Assembly: GCA_017860345.1 (NCBI GenBank)
Contig: JAFNAV010000008.1
Span: 1 to 64,000 of the forward strand
Reading direction: 5' to 3'
DNA: 64,000 nucleotides
DNA from: Bacteroidota bacterium
Lineage (GTDB): Bacteria > Bacteroidota > Bacteroidia > Bacteroidales > Paludibacteraceae
Part shown: in pieces, positions 39,754 through 48,495 of the stretch
How the letters are laid out: the number at the start of each line of letters is the position of its first letter
Numbering within the stretch: position 1 is the stretch's first letter
Program-made: the position numbers and the translations under genes
The notes under the pieces: model-generated
Told to the model about the DNA's origin: nothing
Databases searched by the model: none
What the model saw: only the letters and a program-made list of their open reading frames with translations

Positions 39754-42700
39754 ATGAAAAAAATAATTGAAATCCAGGCTGTTCAAATACCACTTCGCAG
39801 ATGGCTTTTGCTGACTTTAAGCGCTTTTATAATCGGATTTGCATCAGCAGCAGAGGGAACTAAAGTAAAGGGAGTGATAACGGATAAAGCGGGTTCTCCA
39901 TTAATTGGGGCAACTATATTGGAAAAAGGTGCAGGCAATGGAACTGTTTCGGATTATAACGGATCGTTTTCAATCAACATGAAAAAAAGCTCAAATGCCC
40001 TTGTAATTTCGTATGTTGGTTATTTAACTGCTGAAATATATTATAAAGGAGAAAGTGAGCTCAGGATACAACTTACCGAAGACACTAAACTGATGAAAGA
40101 AGTGGTGGTGGTTGGATATCAGACGATGCGAAAAAGTGATATTACCGGCGCTATTGCCAGCGTAAAAGCTGAGGAGTTAAATCTGTCGGCACCCACCATT
40201 GGTCAGGGTCTTGTAGGCAAAGTTTCGGGCGTGCAAATTTCGCAGGTGAGTGGAGCTCCTTACAAAAGTACAAAAATCCGTGTACGTGGTACAAGCTCTA
40301 TTAATGCAAGTTCCGATCCGCTTTATGTAATCGATGGTTATCCTTCTAATGGCGATATTTTCATCAATCCTGAAGATGTGGAATCGATAGAAGTGCTTAA
40401 AGATGCAGCTTCGGCGGCCATTTATGGTTCGAGAGCTGCCGGAGGAGTAATCCTTATCACTACAAAAAAAGGTAAAGAAGGTAAAACCCATGTAACTTAT
40501 GATTTTCAGTTCGGAATAGATCAACTGGCACGTAAAGTGAAATTGCTTAATGCAAAAGAGTTTACAGAGCTTTTTGTTGATGCGCATAACAATACTTATA
40601 AAGACGAATTAATAAGTCGTGGAAAAGTAACGCAGGCTGATTGGACAGATGACTATTTTAAGGACGATAATGATCAAAGAACTACAAGATTGGGCACAAG
40701 TTTAAGTTCAGTCAAAATTCCGGATTCGATGTACGACTTTATGACCGGAGCAGTAAAAAACCCCGAATATGATACCGACTGGCAGGATGAATTGTACCGC
40801 AATGCCCTTAATACCCGACATAACATATCTATTACCGGTGGTAAACCCGGAATACGTTATGCCCTGTCGGGTGGATATCAGAATCAGGAAGGTATCATGC
40901 TGGGTACCGATTTGGAAAAATTTAATCTACGTTCAAGCATCGATATTGACATTAATTCAAGATTAACCATAGGAGCCAATTTTGCCTATACCGATACCAA
41001 GTCGAATGAAATTGGCGAAGGTAGATTTCATGGAAGCCCAGTGATGGCAGCGCTGATTTATCTTCCAATTTTTAAGGCTTATAATGAAGATGGAACTCCA
41101 TCGAAATATGAAATGTCATCCTTGTCTTCAACTTACGCTTTTCAAAGCGATATCGAAAATCCAATTGCTTATGCGCAGGAAGTGAAGAACTTCCGCAAAA
41201 CAACCCGATCGACTTATAATACTTATGGACAGTTCAAAATTATTGAACCACTTGTGGCAAAACTCTCGTTTGGAACTTACAACTACACCAATAATTACGA
41301 ATATTATCGTCCAACAAGTCTTACATCGGGCACTTATGCTCCCTATTCTTCAACGGCAATAGCAGCCGCTAATGCGCGCAGTATCAGAAGAAACGAAAGA
41401 GATTATCTGACTGAATTTACGCTGAACTATAATCAAACTTTCGACCACTTAAACATAAGCGGTGTGGCCGGAGCATCAACCCAATCCAATACAAAGGATA
41501 TTGTTGACGTTACTGCCAATGGATTTACCGATGATAAGATACCATACATTACTGGCGGTGGTGCCGAGGCAAGCAACTTTACACGCAATAGCGGAACTCA
41601 GATTACAAAATACACCATGGCATCGGGTTTCTCCCGAATCAATGCCAACTATTTAGACCGCTACCACCTAACAGGGTCATTTCGTGGTGATGGCTCGTCA
41701 TTGTTTGGACCCAAAAACCGTTGGGCATATTTCCCATCAATCTCGGGAGGATGGACCGTATCCAACGAAAACTTTTATAAAAACATTTTCAGCGAAAATT
41801 CTAAATTAAAATTCAGAGCAAGCTGGGGATTAAGTGGTAACGATGGTATAGGTACCTATAATTTTCAGCAAGTAATGGGAAAAACGGGTGTTGTAATAGG
41901 CAATAATGTACTTACAGCTATGTATCCGTCCACTTTCCGCGATGAGAATCTGGGCTGGGAATCTACTTCGCAAACAAACGTCGGATTTGATCTGACCCTG
42001 TTGAGCGGACGCCTTTCAATAATCGCAAATTATTACGACAGTTATACTTTTAATCTTTTGTTCGAGAAATCCATTACAGCCTTATCAGGTTCTACATCCA
42101 TGCTGACTAATCTTCCTGATTCGAAGATTAATAACAGAGGATTCGATATCCAGGTGGATGGAATCCTGATTTCGAGCAAAGATTTCGACTTGAAACTAAG
42201 TGGCAATTTTTCGCTCAATAGAAACAAAGTGCTTGATTTGGGAGGTGCATCAACCATCATTACTAATGGTGCCGAACGTTCGTACAAAACGCATATCACC
42301 ATGGAAGGGCAACCTATTGGCATGTTTTACGGATTCAAAGTGGCCGGAATGATTAATGAAGAAGATATGGCTAATTTGGCCATAGATGATCAGTATTACA
42401 ATTCATCCACAAAATCATTCCCTGCAGGATATGAGTTGCAGGGTCCTGCACGTTCTTTGGCCTCTACCACCAAATTCCAGTTAGGCGATTTATATTTTGT
42501 GGATAAAGATGGAAATGGTGTAGTGGACGATAACGATAAAGACATTATTGGTAATCCGCATCCTGATTTTATTTATGCGTTCAACCTGTCGGCGCGTTAC
42601 AAAAACTTTGATTTATCAGCTTCTTTTAATGGTGTGTATGGTAATGAAGTGCTTGATGGGCAGAATTATTATAATCTGAATATGGAAGGATCAGGGAATC

Positions 42701-43071
42701 AATACAAAGATGTGGTTGACAGGTATCGCAATGCGGCCAATCCCGGAAAAGGCGAAATATATCGCGCAGCACGCGGAGGAACTCAGAGCAACAGTACCCG
42801 TTTATCTACATTTTATCTGAATGACGGATCATACTTACGTGTCAACAACATAACCATAGGTTATAACTGGAACACTGCGCAGCTGACCCATAGCATAATA
42901 TCGGGAGTTCGCTTCTATGTATCTACAGATAATCCCATTACATTCCAGAGTTACAGAGGTTACAATCCCGAAGTGGACTATAATGATGGTGCCAACCTAA
43001 CCCCGGGGGTCGATTACGGGAAATATCCGCTTATGAAATCGTTTAATGCCGGAGTAAAAGTTCAATTTTAA
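39754..43071 (+). CDS. susC: SusC-family TonB-dependent outer-membrane transporter
   Basis: A 1105-residue outer-membrane importer. After a signal peptide (to about residue 33) come a carboxypeptidase-regulatory-like domain (GVITDKAGSPLIGATILEKG..GTVSDYNGSFSI), the TonB box and plug (VVVVGYQTMRKSDITGAIASV, IRVRGTSSINASSDPLYVIDGYP, EVLKDAASAAIYGSRAAGGVILITTKKG), then a 22-strand barrel ending GVKVQF. There is no STN domain, so direct trans-envelope signalling to a sigma factor is not expected. It is paired with SusD 15 nt downstream. Confidence 0.92.
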   Translation: MKKIIEIQAVQIPLRRWLLLTLSAFIIGFASAAEGTKVKGVITDKAGSPLIGATILEKGAGNGTVSDYNGSFSINMKKSSNALVISYVGYLTAEIYYKGESELRIQLTEDTKLMKEVVVVGYQTMRKSDITGAIASVKAEELNLSAPTIGQGLVGKVSGVQISQVSGAPYKSTKIRVRGTSSINASSDPLYVIDGYPSNGDIFINPEDVESIEVLKDAASAAIYGSRAAGGVILITTKKGKEGKTHVTYDFQFGIDQLARKVKLLNAKEFTELFVDAHNNTYKDELISRGKVTQADWTDDYFKDDNDQRTTRLGTSLSSVKIPDSMYDFMTGAVKNPEYDTDWQDELYRNALNTRHNISITGGKPGIRYALSGGYQNQEGIMLGTDLEKFNLRSSIDIDINSRLTIGANFAYTDTKSNEIGEGRFHGSPVMAALIYLPIFKAYNEDGTPSKYEMSSLSSTYAFQSDIENPIAYAQEVKNFRKTTRSTYNTYGQFKIIEPLVAKLSFGTYNYTNNYEYYRPTSLTSGTYAPYSSTAIAAANARSIRRNERDYLTEFTLNYNQTFDHLNISGVAGASTQSNTKDIVDVTANGFTDDKIPYITGGGAEASNFTRNSGTQITKYTMASGFSRINANYLDRYHLTGSFRGDGSSLFGPKNRWAYFPSISGGWTVSNENFYKNIFSENSKLKFRASWGLSGNDGIGTYNFQQVMGKTGVVIGNNVLTAMYPSTFRDENLGWESTSQTNVGFDLTLLSGRLSIIANYYDSYTFNLLFEKSITALSGSTSMLTNLPDSKINNRGFDIQVDGILISSKDFDLKLSGNFSLNRNKVLDLGGASTIITNGAERSYKTHITMEGQPIGMFYGFKVAGMINEEDMANLAIDDQYYNSSTKSFPAGYELQGPARSLASTTKFQLGDLYFVDKDGNGVVDDNDKDIIGNPHPDFIYAFNLSARYKNFDLSASFNGVYGNEVLDGQNYYNLNMEGSGNQYKDVVDRYRNAANPGKGEIYRAARGGTQSNSTRLSTFYLNDGSYLRVNNITIGYNWNTAQLTHSIISGVRFYVSTDNPITFQSYRGYNPEVDYNDGANLTPGVDYGKYPLMKSFNAGVKVQF

Positions 43072-43086
43072 TTATCACACAGAAAA

Positions 43087-44613
43087 ATGAAAAAAATACA
43101 TATCATAATATTGTTCTTAGCAGTAATTTTTACATCATGTAATGATTTGCTAAATGTTGAGAACCCAAATGCTATTCCGTCCGACGAGTATTTTACGCTT
43201 GAAAGCGATGTGGAAAAAGCCGTTTCGGGCGTGTATAGTGCTATCCGTAGCAATAGCTGCCTGGGCGAAACGAGTGATTTATATTCTGAAGAACGTTCGG
43301 ATAATGCTGGAAGACTTGATGCACAATCAAATGCTGGAGAACCTTTTCAGTTTACCAACTTTTCGCTGCTTCCAAGTAATACATATATCAAAACACACTG
43401 GAGCGCTTTATACAATGCAGTTTCCAGAGCCAATTATGTATTGTCCAATATTGATAATACGGCCATCGTTTTTTCTAACGAGAAACAGCGTGCCATTTAT
43501 AAGTCGGAAGCGCTCTTTTTACGTGCGTTGGTTTATTTTCACTTAGTCAGAAAATGGGGCGATGTGCCAATGGTTACAGAATATATGACTTCATACGACA
43601 ACATATCAACACATACTTATCGGGTTAAAAAGGAATTGGTTTACGAACAGATTGTAACCGATCTGAAAAATGCTCTGGACTCTGAAATTCCCAATATACA
43701 GGGAGCCGATGCCAAAGGCAGAACCTGCAAGGCGGCCATCAACGGATTACTCGGACAAGTATACTTAACCATGGGAACCACATTAGCCGACAACAAGCAA
43801 GCCAACTTTACAAACGCAAAAAAATACCTGACCGATGCCTATACCATGCGTAGTTTTGGTCAACTGTCAGAAGTTCTTTATGCGGATGTGTTCAATGTTG
43901 ATAAGAAAAATACCTGTCCGGAGATAATTTTTCAAATTGTTTACAAACAGGGCGATCTGAATTATTATTCGAGTGTTGCTTCCCGGAATCAGTCCATTGG
44001 CGAAACAATCAACTCTAAAAAATCAGCTTCGGGACAGGGCACGTACGTGAATACAGATCTTGTAAATGATTTTGAAACGAACGATATACGAAAAGATTTA
44101 TCGGTTAAGTATGCCAACAATGCCAAAGCAAAAGCCTGGTTTATCACAAAATATCGCGACACAAGCGATGCTGCCGGTGTAAACGGTTACGGGGGAAATA
44201 ACTTCATTTTAATGCGTTATGCTGATATTATACTGATGCTTGCCGAGGTAAATATGTATCTCGAAAACGACAACGAGGCCATCGGCTATCTTAATCAGGT
44301 GCGCGCCCGTGCAGGTTTGCCCGACTATGCTACTTCCATGCTCAACAACGATTATAAAACCAAGTATCCTACGTTAAAATTAGCTATTTTGCACGAAAGA
44401 CGGGTGGAGTTGGCTTTTGAAAACCATCGCTTGTTCGATTTGTTACGCACCTTTACAGCTCAGGAATTTGTTGATTATATTAAAAGTAAAAAACAAGACG
44501 ACTACGGTGCATCGCAGTTATCAAATGTAGGAACAAAAGACATTTATTATCCCATTCCTTATGATGAATGGAAACTTGATCCGGAAAAAATGTATCAGAA
44601 TCCAAATTATTGA
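43087..44613 (+). CDS. susD: SusD-family ligand-binding lipoprotein
   Basis: A 508-residue surface lipoprotein (lipobox VIFTSC, Cys18) that caps the SusC pore and binds ligand. Family traits are VSGVYSAIRSN near the start, TPR-like helices such as EALFLRALVYFHLVRKWGDVPMV, and YLNQVRARAGL with LAILHERRVELAFENHRLFDLLR near the end. The neighbouring enzymes are phosphoesterases, not glycosidases, so the ligand may be a phosphodiester compound. Confidence 0.92.
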   Translation: MKKIHIIILFLAVIFTSCNDLLNVENPNAIPSDEYFTLESDVEKAVSGVYSAIRSNSCLGETSDLYSEERSDNAGRLDAQSNAGEPFQFTNFSLLPSNTYIKTHWSALYNAVSRANYVLSNIDNTAIVFSNEKQRAIYKSEALFLRALVYFHLVRKWGDVPMVTEYMTSYDNISTHTYRVKKELVYEQIVTDLKNALDSEIPNIQGADAKGRTCKAAINGLLGQVYLTMGTTLADNKQANFTNAKKYLTDAYTMRSFGQLSEVLYADVFNVDKKNTCPEIIFQIVYKQGDLNYYSSVASRNQSIGETINSKKSASGQGTYVNTDLVNDFETNDIRKDLSVKYANNAKAKAWFITKYRDTSDAAGVNGYGGNNFILMRYADIILMLAEVNMYLENDNEAIGYLNQVRARAGLPDYATSMLNNDYKTKYPTLKLAILHERRVELAFENHRLFDLLRTFTAQEFVDYIKSKKQDDYGASQLSNVGTKDIYYPIPYDEWKLDPEKMYQNPNY

Positions 44614-44624
44614 TTGACTAAATA

Positions 44625-44698
44625 AATCACGAAGACATTGTGGAATGTAGGAATCTTATTTTAAGAAAACACTTCACCCACTGTCTTCGTGATTTTTG
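44625..44698 (+). terminator. long-stem terminator after susD
   Basis: AATCACGAAGACA (44625-44637) pairs with TGTCTTCGTGATT (44682-44694), a perfect 13-bp stem with a GTGG/CCAC extension inside and a 44-nt loop, followed by T5. It ends the susCD transcript or at least reduces read-through. Confidence 0.65.
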
Positions 44699-44727
44699 CT
44701 CTATCATCTAAGTATATGACAAAAAAA

Positions 44728-44958
44728 GAATAGAAACGCGGATATAGCGGATTTGGCTGATATACACTGATTTATTGTAGTAATAAAACGGATTTTAATT
44801 CTGATTTATTTACTACGTAAATGGCGGATTAGTATTCGCAGCTAAAAATCAGCCGATTTCACTTGTGAAGTCTAAAATCTGTCATGTAATCCGTATTAGG
44901 AAAACTTTTGAGTTTACAGCGAAAATCTGTTTAATCCGCTATATCCGCGTTTCTATTC
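44728..44958. mobile_element. 231-bp MITE-like element with perfect 26-bp terminal inverted repeats
   Basis: The first 26 nt (44728-44753, starting GAATAGAAACGCGG) and the last 26 nt (44933-44958, ending CGCGTTTCTATTC) are perfect reverse complements. Inside are further nested pairs: GGCTGAT (44755-44761) with ATCAGCC (44848-44854), and GTAGTAATAAA with TTTATTTACTAC. There is no ORF. I know similar ATCCGCG/ATCTGTG intergenic repeats from other Bacteroidota. No target-site duplication is obvious. It lies in the 409-bp gap 44614-45022. Confidence 0.75.
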
Positions 44959-45022
44959 ACATCCATGAATTATAGGTAAAATAGATTTTTTATCATGTAC
45001 TAAAAATAAACACCCAAATATT

Positions 45023-46297
45023 ATGCGAAATACTTATTTAAAATATCTCTTCCTGTTTGCATTGTTGCTGGTCATTTCAATATCACAAAATATAAATGCT
45101 CAGGGTTACAATAGCAGTTATAAATTTTTGCAGTCGAGTGATAAGGTAGTAGATAAAAACTTTTATATACTGACTGTAATAGATCAATCTCCCGACGTAA
45201 AATCAATTCTATCCAATAATGTTGTATTGAAAGATTTTCTCGTCAGAAAAACAAAAATGATTAATAGTCACGTTACGGATAGTTGTTACATGCCGGTAAG
45301 TTTGCTGAACGATTTTTTGTGGGTACAAGATTCGGCATTTATTTCAAAAGAGCTTTCAAAAATCTATGTTGAGAATAAAAAAACATTTGATCAAATAGTT
45401 GATAATCATTTGAGACCATCGGGGTATTACCAACGATATGTAAAACTATCGAATAAAGAAATATTGAACAAGGCATGGAATCAATGCTTTTATGGTATGG
45501 ATTATATTATCAACCAGTTTGGGCTTGGCAAGAAAATGCGTTATCCGCATATCGATTCGGCAAGTTATGTGGTAACATCCCGCATGTACAAAACTGTTCT
45601 TAAGGATATGATGGCTTCACTCGATGAAGTGAGTGGCAGTTTTGATTTATTTTATAAACCTTCACTGGTTATAGCCATGCAATTGATGGCGGCCAATGAT
45701 AGAGATGAACCTGCCCGACTTGAACCGTTGCACGAAGGAGTCAATAAGGAGGCTTATGAACAAATCCGAAAAACAAATTGGTCGAAATATAAATATGCCG
45801 CCATCATCTTACCCGGAGCAGGACCTGAGTTGGCAACTACGCCTGTAAGTCCGGAGGGTAAAATCCATTGCGATGTTGCTGCCCGCAGATATTTGGCCGG
45901 CATGGCTCCATTTATAATTCCATCCGGCGGATACTGCTATCCCTTTCAAGGCCCATTTTGCGAAGCTGTAGAAATGAAAAAATATTTAATGGAAAAATAT
46001 GGAATTCCAGCTTCAGCCATTATTGCCGAACCGCAGGCACGACATACTACAACCAATATCCGGAATGCAAATCGTTTGATTATACGCTACGGAATACCTG
46101 CTGATATGCCATTGTTATTTGTGACTTCGATGTCGCAAACAAGCTATTCTGCTAATGTGAAATTTGACGAAAGAAATCAAAGGGAGTTGGGATATTTACC
46201 TTATCGCAATAAAAAACAACTCTCAAAGCACGAAATCGAATTTTATCCGGTGTTGGAATCGCTGCACATGGATCCTCTCGATCCTCTTGACCCTTAA
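45023..46297 (+). CDS. exported DUF218/YdcF-type protein
   Basis: A 424-residue exported protein (signal peptide MRNTYLKYLFLFALLLVISISQNINAQ). Residues about 30-245 have no family that I recognise. The C-terminal domain from about 255 is DUF218 (YdcF-like): AAIILPGAGPELATTPVSPEGKIHCDVAARRYLAGMAPFIIPSGG, then EAVEMKKYLMEKYGIPASAIIAEPQARHTTTNIRNANRLI. DUF218 proteins bind nucleotides or S-adenosylmethionine, or act in envelope biogenesis; the exact role is unknown. The end is DPLDPLDP. It lies between the susD terminator and the GDPD gene. Confidence 0.75.
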   Translation: MRNTYLKYLFLFALLLVISISQNINAQGYNSSYKFLQSSDKVVDKNFYILTVIDQSPDVKSILSNNVVLKDFLVRKTKMINSHVTDSCYMPVSLLNDFLWVQDSAFISKELSKIYVENKKTFDQIVDNHLRPSGYYQRYVKLSNKEILNKAWNQCFYGMDYIINQFGLGKKMRYPHIDSASYVVTSRMYKTVLKDMMASLDEVSGSFDLFYKPSLVIAMQLMAANDRDEPARLEPLHEGVNKEAYEQIRKTNWSKYKYAAIILPGAGPELATTPVSPEGKIHCDVAARRYLAGMAPFIIPSGGYCYPFQGPFCEAVEMKKYLMEKYGIPASAIIAEPQARHTTTNIRNANRLIIRYGIPADMPLLFVTSMSQTSYSANVKFDERNQRELGYLPYRNKKQLSKHEIEFYPVLESLHMDPLDPLDP

Positions 46298-46347
46298 TAC
46301 GTATATAATTTAAAGCTTATTTTACACTGTAATAATTCAAAATTAAA

Positions 46348-47274
46348 ATGAGAAAATTATTCTTTTTAATATCCATTGTTTTAATATCAGTAACATTAAA
46401 TGCTCAAAAGTGGAACTCAAAGCCTACCGACGAACAGGTAAAAAAGCATTTAAACTGGGTAAAACAAGAGTTACGAAAACCGGAAAGCAGGAATATCTTG
46501 GTAGCTGCTCACCGTGGCGATTGGCGCAATGCGCCCGAAAACTCCATTCAGGGATTGAACAATGCTATAACGATGGGAGTAGATATAGTAGAAATTGACC
46601 TGAAAATGACTAAGGATAGCTGTTTGGTTTTAATGCATGATAAAACAATAGATCGCACTACCAATGGAAAAGGAGCTGTTTCGGATTTTACATTAGATTC
46701 CATAAAAAAATTCAGACTTAAAAGTGGTATCAGCGGAAGCACCAATCATAGCATCCCGACATTGGAGGAATATATGTGGGCTGCTAAAGATAAAATGTAT
46801 ATTTGTATCGATAAAGGGTATCCCTATCTGAAACAAATACTCCAAATACTAAAGAAAACTGGTACACTACAGCAGGTAATGTTGAACAGCGAAAAAACTC
46901 CTGAACAAAACCTGAAAGATTATGGTAAATTATTAAATGAAATAAACTATAAAGCGGTAGTAAGTCTTGACAATCCATCTAATGTGGAATCTTATATAAA
47001 TGTATTCCATCCACAGGTAATGGAACTTGTTTTCAGCAATGATAGTTCATCGTATTTGTCTAACCCAAAATCAATAACAACCCGTGGTGTTAAAATATGG
47101 CACAATGCTCTGTGGGCATCGCTCTGTGCCGGACATGAGGATGATATTGCTGTGGAGCAAAACAGACCACAGGATAGCTGGGAATGGCTTATTAACCGTG
47201 GTGCTACTATTATTCAAACAGATAGGCCTGAAAAGCTGTTAATGTATCTGAAAGATAACGGGAGACATATGTAA
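46348..47274 (+). CDS. exported glycerophosphodiester phosphodiesterase
   Basis: A 308-residue GDPD enzyme with a signal peptide (MRKLFFLISIVLISVTLNAQ). The catalytic TIM barrel starts AAHRGDWRNAPENS (His55, Arg56), then EIDLKMTKD (Glu/Asp metal ligands) and LMHDKTIDRTTNGKGAVSD with the second catalytic histidine. It splits glycerophosphodiesters into an alcohol and glycerol-3-phosphate, on the outer side of the cell. It is the last gene of the locus, 51 nt after the DUF218 gene. Confidence 0.85.
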   Translation: MRKLFFLISIVLISVTLNAQKWNSKPTDEQVKKHLNWVKQELRKPESRNILVAAHRGDWRNAPENSIQGLNNAITMGVDIVEIDLKMTKDSCLVLMHDKTIDRTTNGKGAVSDFTLDSIKKFRLKSGISGSTNHSIPTLEEYMWAAKDKMYICIDKGYPYLKQILQILKKTGTLQQVMLNSEKTPEQNLKDYGKLLNEINYKAVVSLDNPSNVESYINVFHPQVMELVFSNDSSSYLSNPKSITTRGVKIWHNALWASLCAGHEDDIAVEQNRPQDSWEWLINRGATIIQTDRPEKLLMYLKDNGRHM

Positions 47275-47281
47275 TTTCGCG

Positions 47282-48127
47282 TTATTCGTTGTCGAGTTGG
47301 GCGCTTTCCCAGCCTATGATGGCGGCTTTACGGGTAGTTCCCCAACGGTAGCCACTGATGTGTCCCGACGACTGAATCACCCGGTGGCATGGAATGAGAA
47401 AGGCGATAGGATTGCTGCCAATAGCGGTTCCTACAGCGCGCGAAGCATTAGCATGGCCAATAGTTTCGGCAATAGTTCCATAGGTAGTAAGCTTCCCAAA
47501 TGGTATTTTTAGCAAGGCTTCCCATACTTTTAATTGGAAATCAGAGCCTTTCAGATGTAACTTAATTTTGGGGAGCAGATTCAGGTCGTTTTTGAAAATA
47601 GCCAGCGCGCTTTGCTGAATCGGGTCGGTATGAGGACGAAACTCTGCCAGCGGGAAATCTTCCTTTAAGTTTTCAAATGCCTTTTTTTCATCTTCCTCAA
47701 ATGCCATGTGGCATACTCCTTTTTTTGTCGATGCTATGAGTAAGTTTCCGAAAGGACTTGGAGCAAAGCTATAGTTTATTACAAGCGATTTTCCTCCGTT
47801 CTTGTATTCAGCAGGAGTCATTCCTTCGATGTTAATAAAAAGGTCGTGTAATCTTCCTGTACCCGAAAGGCCGGTTTCCATGGTAGTTTCAAAAAGGGTT
47901 GCACGGTTTTCCTTCAGCAGATTTTTGGCATGTTCAATACTAATATATTGTAAAAATTTTTTAGGACTTGTACCTGCCCAGTCGCTGAAAAGTCGCTGAA
48001 AGTGAAAAGGACTCAGGTGTACATGTCTGGCCATTTCATCCAGAGTAGGCTGCGTTTTAAAGTTGGCTTTTATATATTCAATAGCTTCAGCAATTCTCGT
48101 ATAATTCAGTTCGTGCTTGTTGTACAT
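47282..48127 (-). CDS. AraC-type HTH plus O6-alkylguanine-DNA methyltransferase (Ada-like)
   Basis: A 281-residue protein. The N-terminal AraC helix-turn-helix pair spans about residues 8-100 (LDEMARHVHLSPFHFQRLFSDWAGTSPKKFLQYI, GLSGTGRLHDLFINIEGMTPAEYKN). The C-terminal methyltransferase (about 115-275) has FQLKVWEALLKIPFGKLTTYG and the alkyl-acceptor Cys247 in IPCHRV. It repairs O6-methylguanine and may activate its own gene. It lacks the N-terminal phosphotriester-repair domain of E. coli Ada. It converges on the GDPD gene with a 7-nt gap. Confidence 0.9.
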   Translation of the reverse strand: MYNKHELNYTRIAEAIEYIKANFKTQPTLDEMARHVHLSPFHFQRLFSDWAGTSPKKFLQYISIEHAKNLLKENRATLFETTMETGLSGTGRLHDLFINIEGMTPAEYKNGGKSLVINYSFAPSPFGNLLIASTKKGVCHMAFEEDEKKAFENLKEDFPLAEFRPHTDPIQQSALAIFKNDLNLLPKIKLHLKGSDFQLKVWEALLKIPFGKLTTYGTIAETIGHANASRAVGTAIGSNPIAFLIPCHRVIQSSGHISGYRWGTTRKAAIIGWESAQLDNE

Positions 48128-48420
48128 GGATGTTTTTTTTGCAAATATAGAATATTGTATGGGTGTTTTTAAACCCGAAACTTGCTATTTTTATAGAAAA
48201 AACTATTTTTAAGTACTTGCGATGGTTATTTTTTAAGATGCGAAACATACGAGATGCTACCAAACAGATTCAACACCCCGAAAAAAGGAATATAAAAAAT
48301 ATATGTTGATGTAATGTTTTTTGAAAAGCGGTTTTTGTTGTTAAAAATAATAAAACATAGCTACAGTTTTGTATCAAAAGTTCCTTAAAACAATAAAAAA
48401 CAAAAATAATGTTCTGAAAA

Positions 48421-48453
48421 TTTGGCTCGTACCTATTAGATTTTGTTATTTTG
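48421..48453 (+). promoter_or_regulatory. candidate promoter for topA
   Basis: TTTG (48421-48424) is followed 22 nt later by TATTTTG (48447-48453), one base short of TAnnTTTG. The rest of the 368-bp gap 48128-48495 is AT-rich and I see nothing else in it. Confidence 0.35.
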
Positions 48454-48495
48454 CAGCCGATTACAACAAGCTATCGAATTAACTACACTTGAAAT

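Noticed and set aside
35567-44613. Direct control of the SusCD genes by the ECF sigma factor through SusC
   Set aside because: The SusC protein has no N-terminal STN signalling domain, the CDF gene lies between, and the sigma gene already has a candidate partner next to it.
44625-44698. susD downstream hairpin as part of the 231-bp element
   Set aside because: It lies outside the 26-bp terminal repeats and has the stem plus T-run of a terminator.
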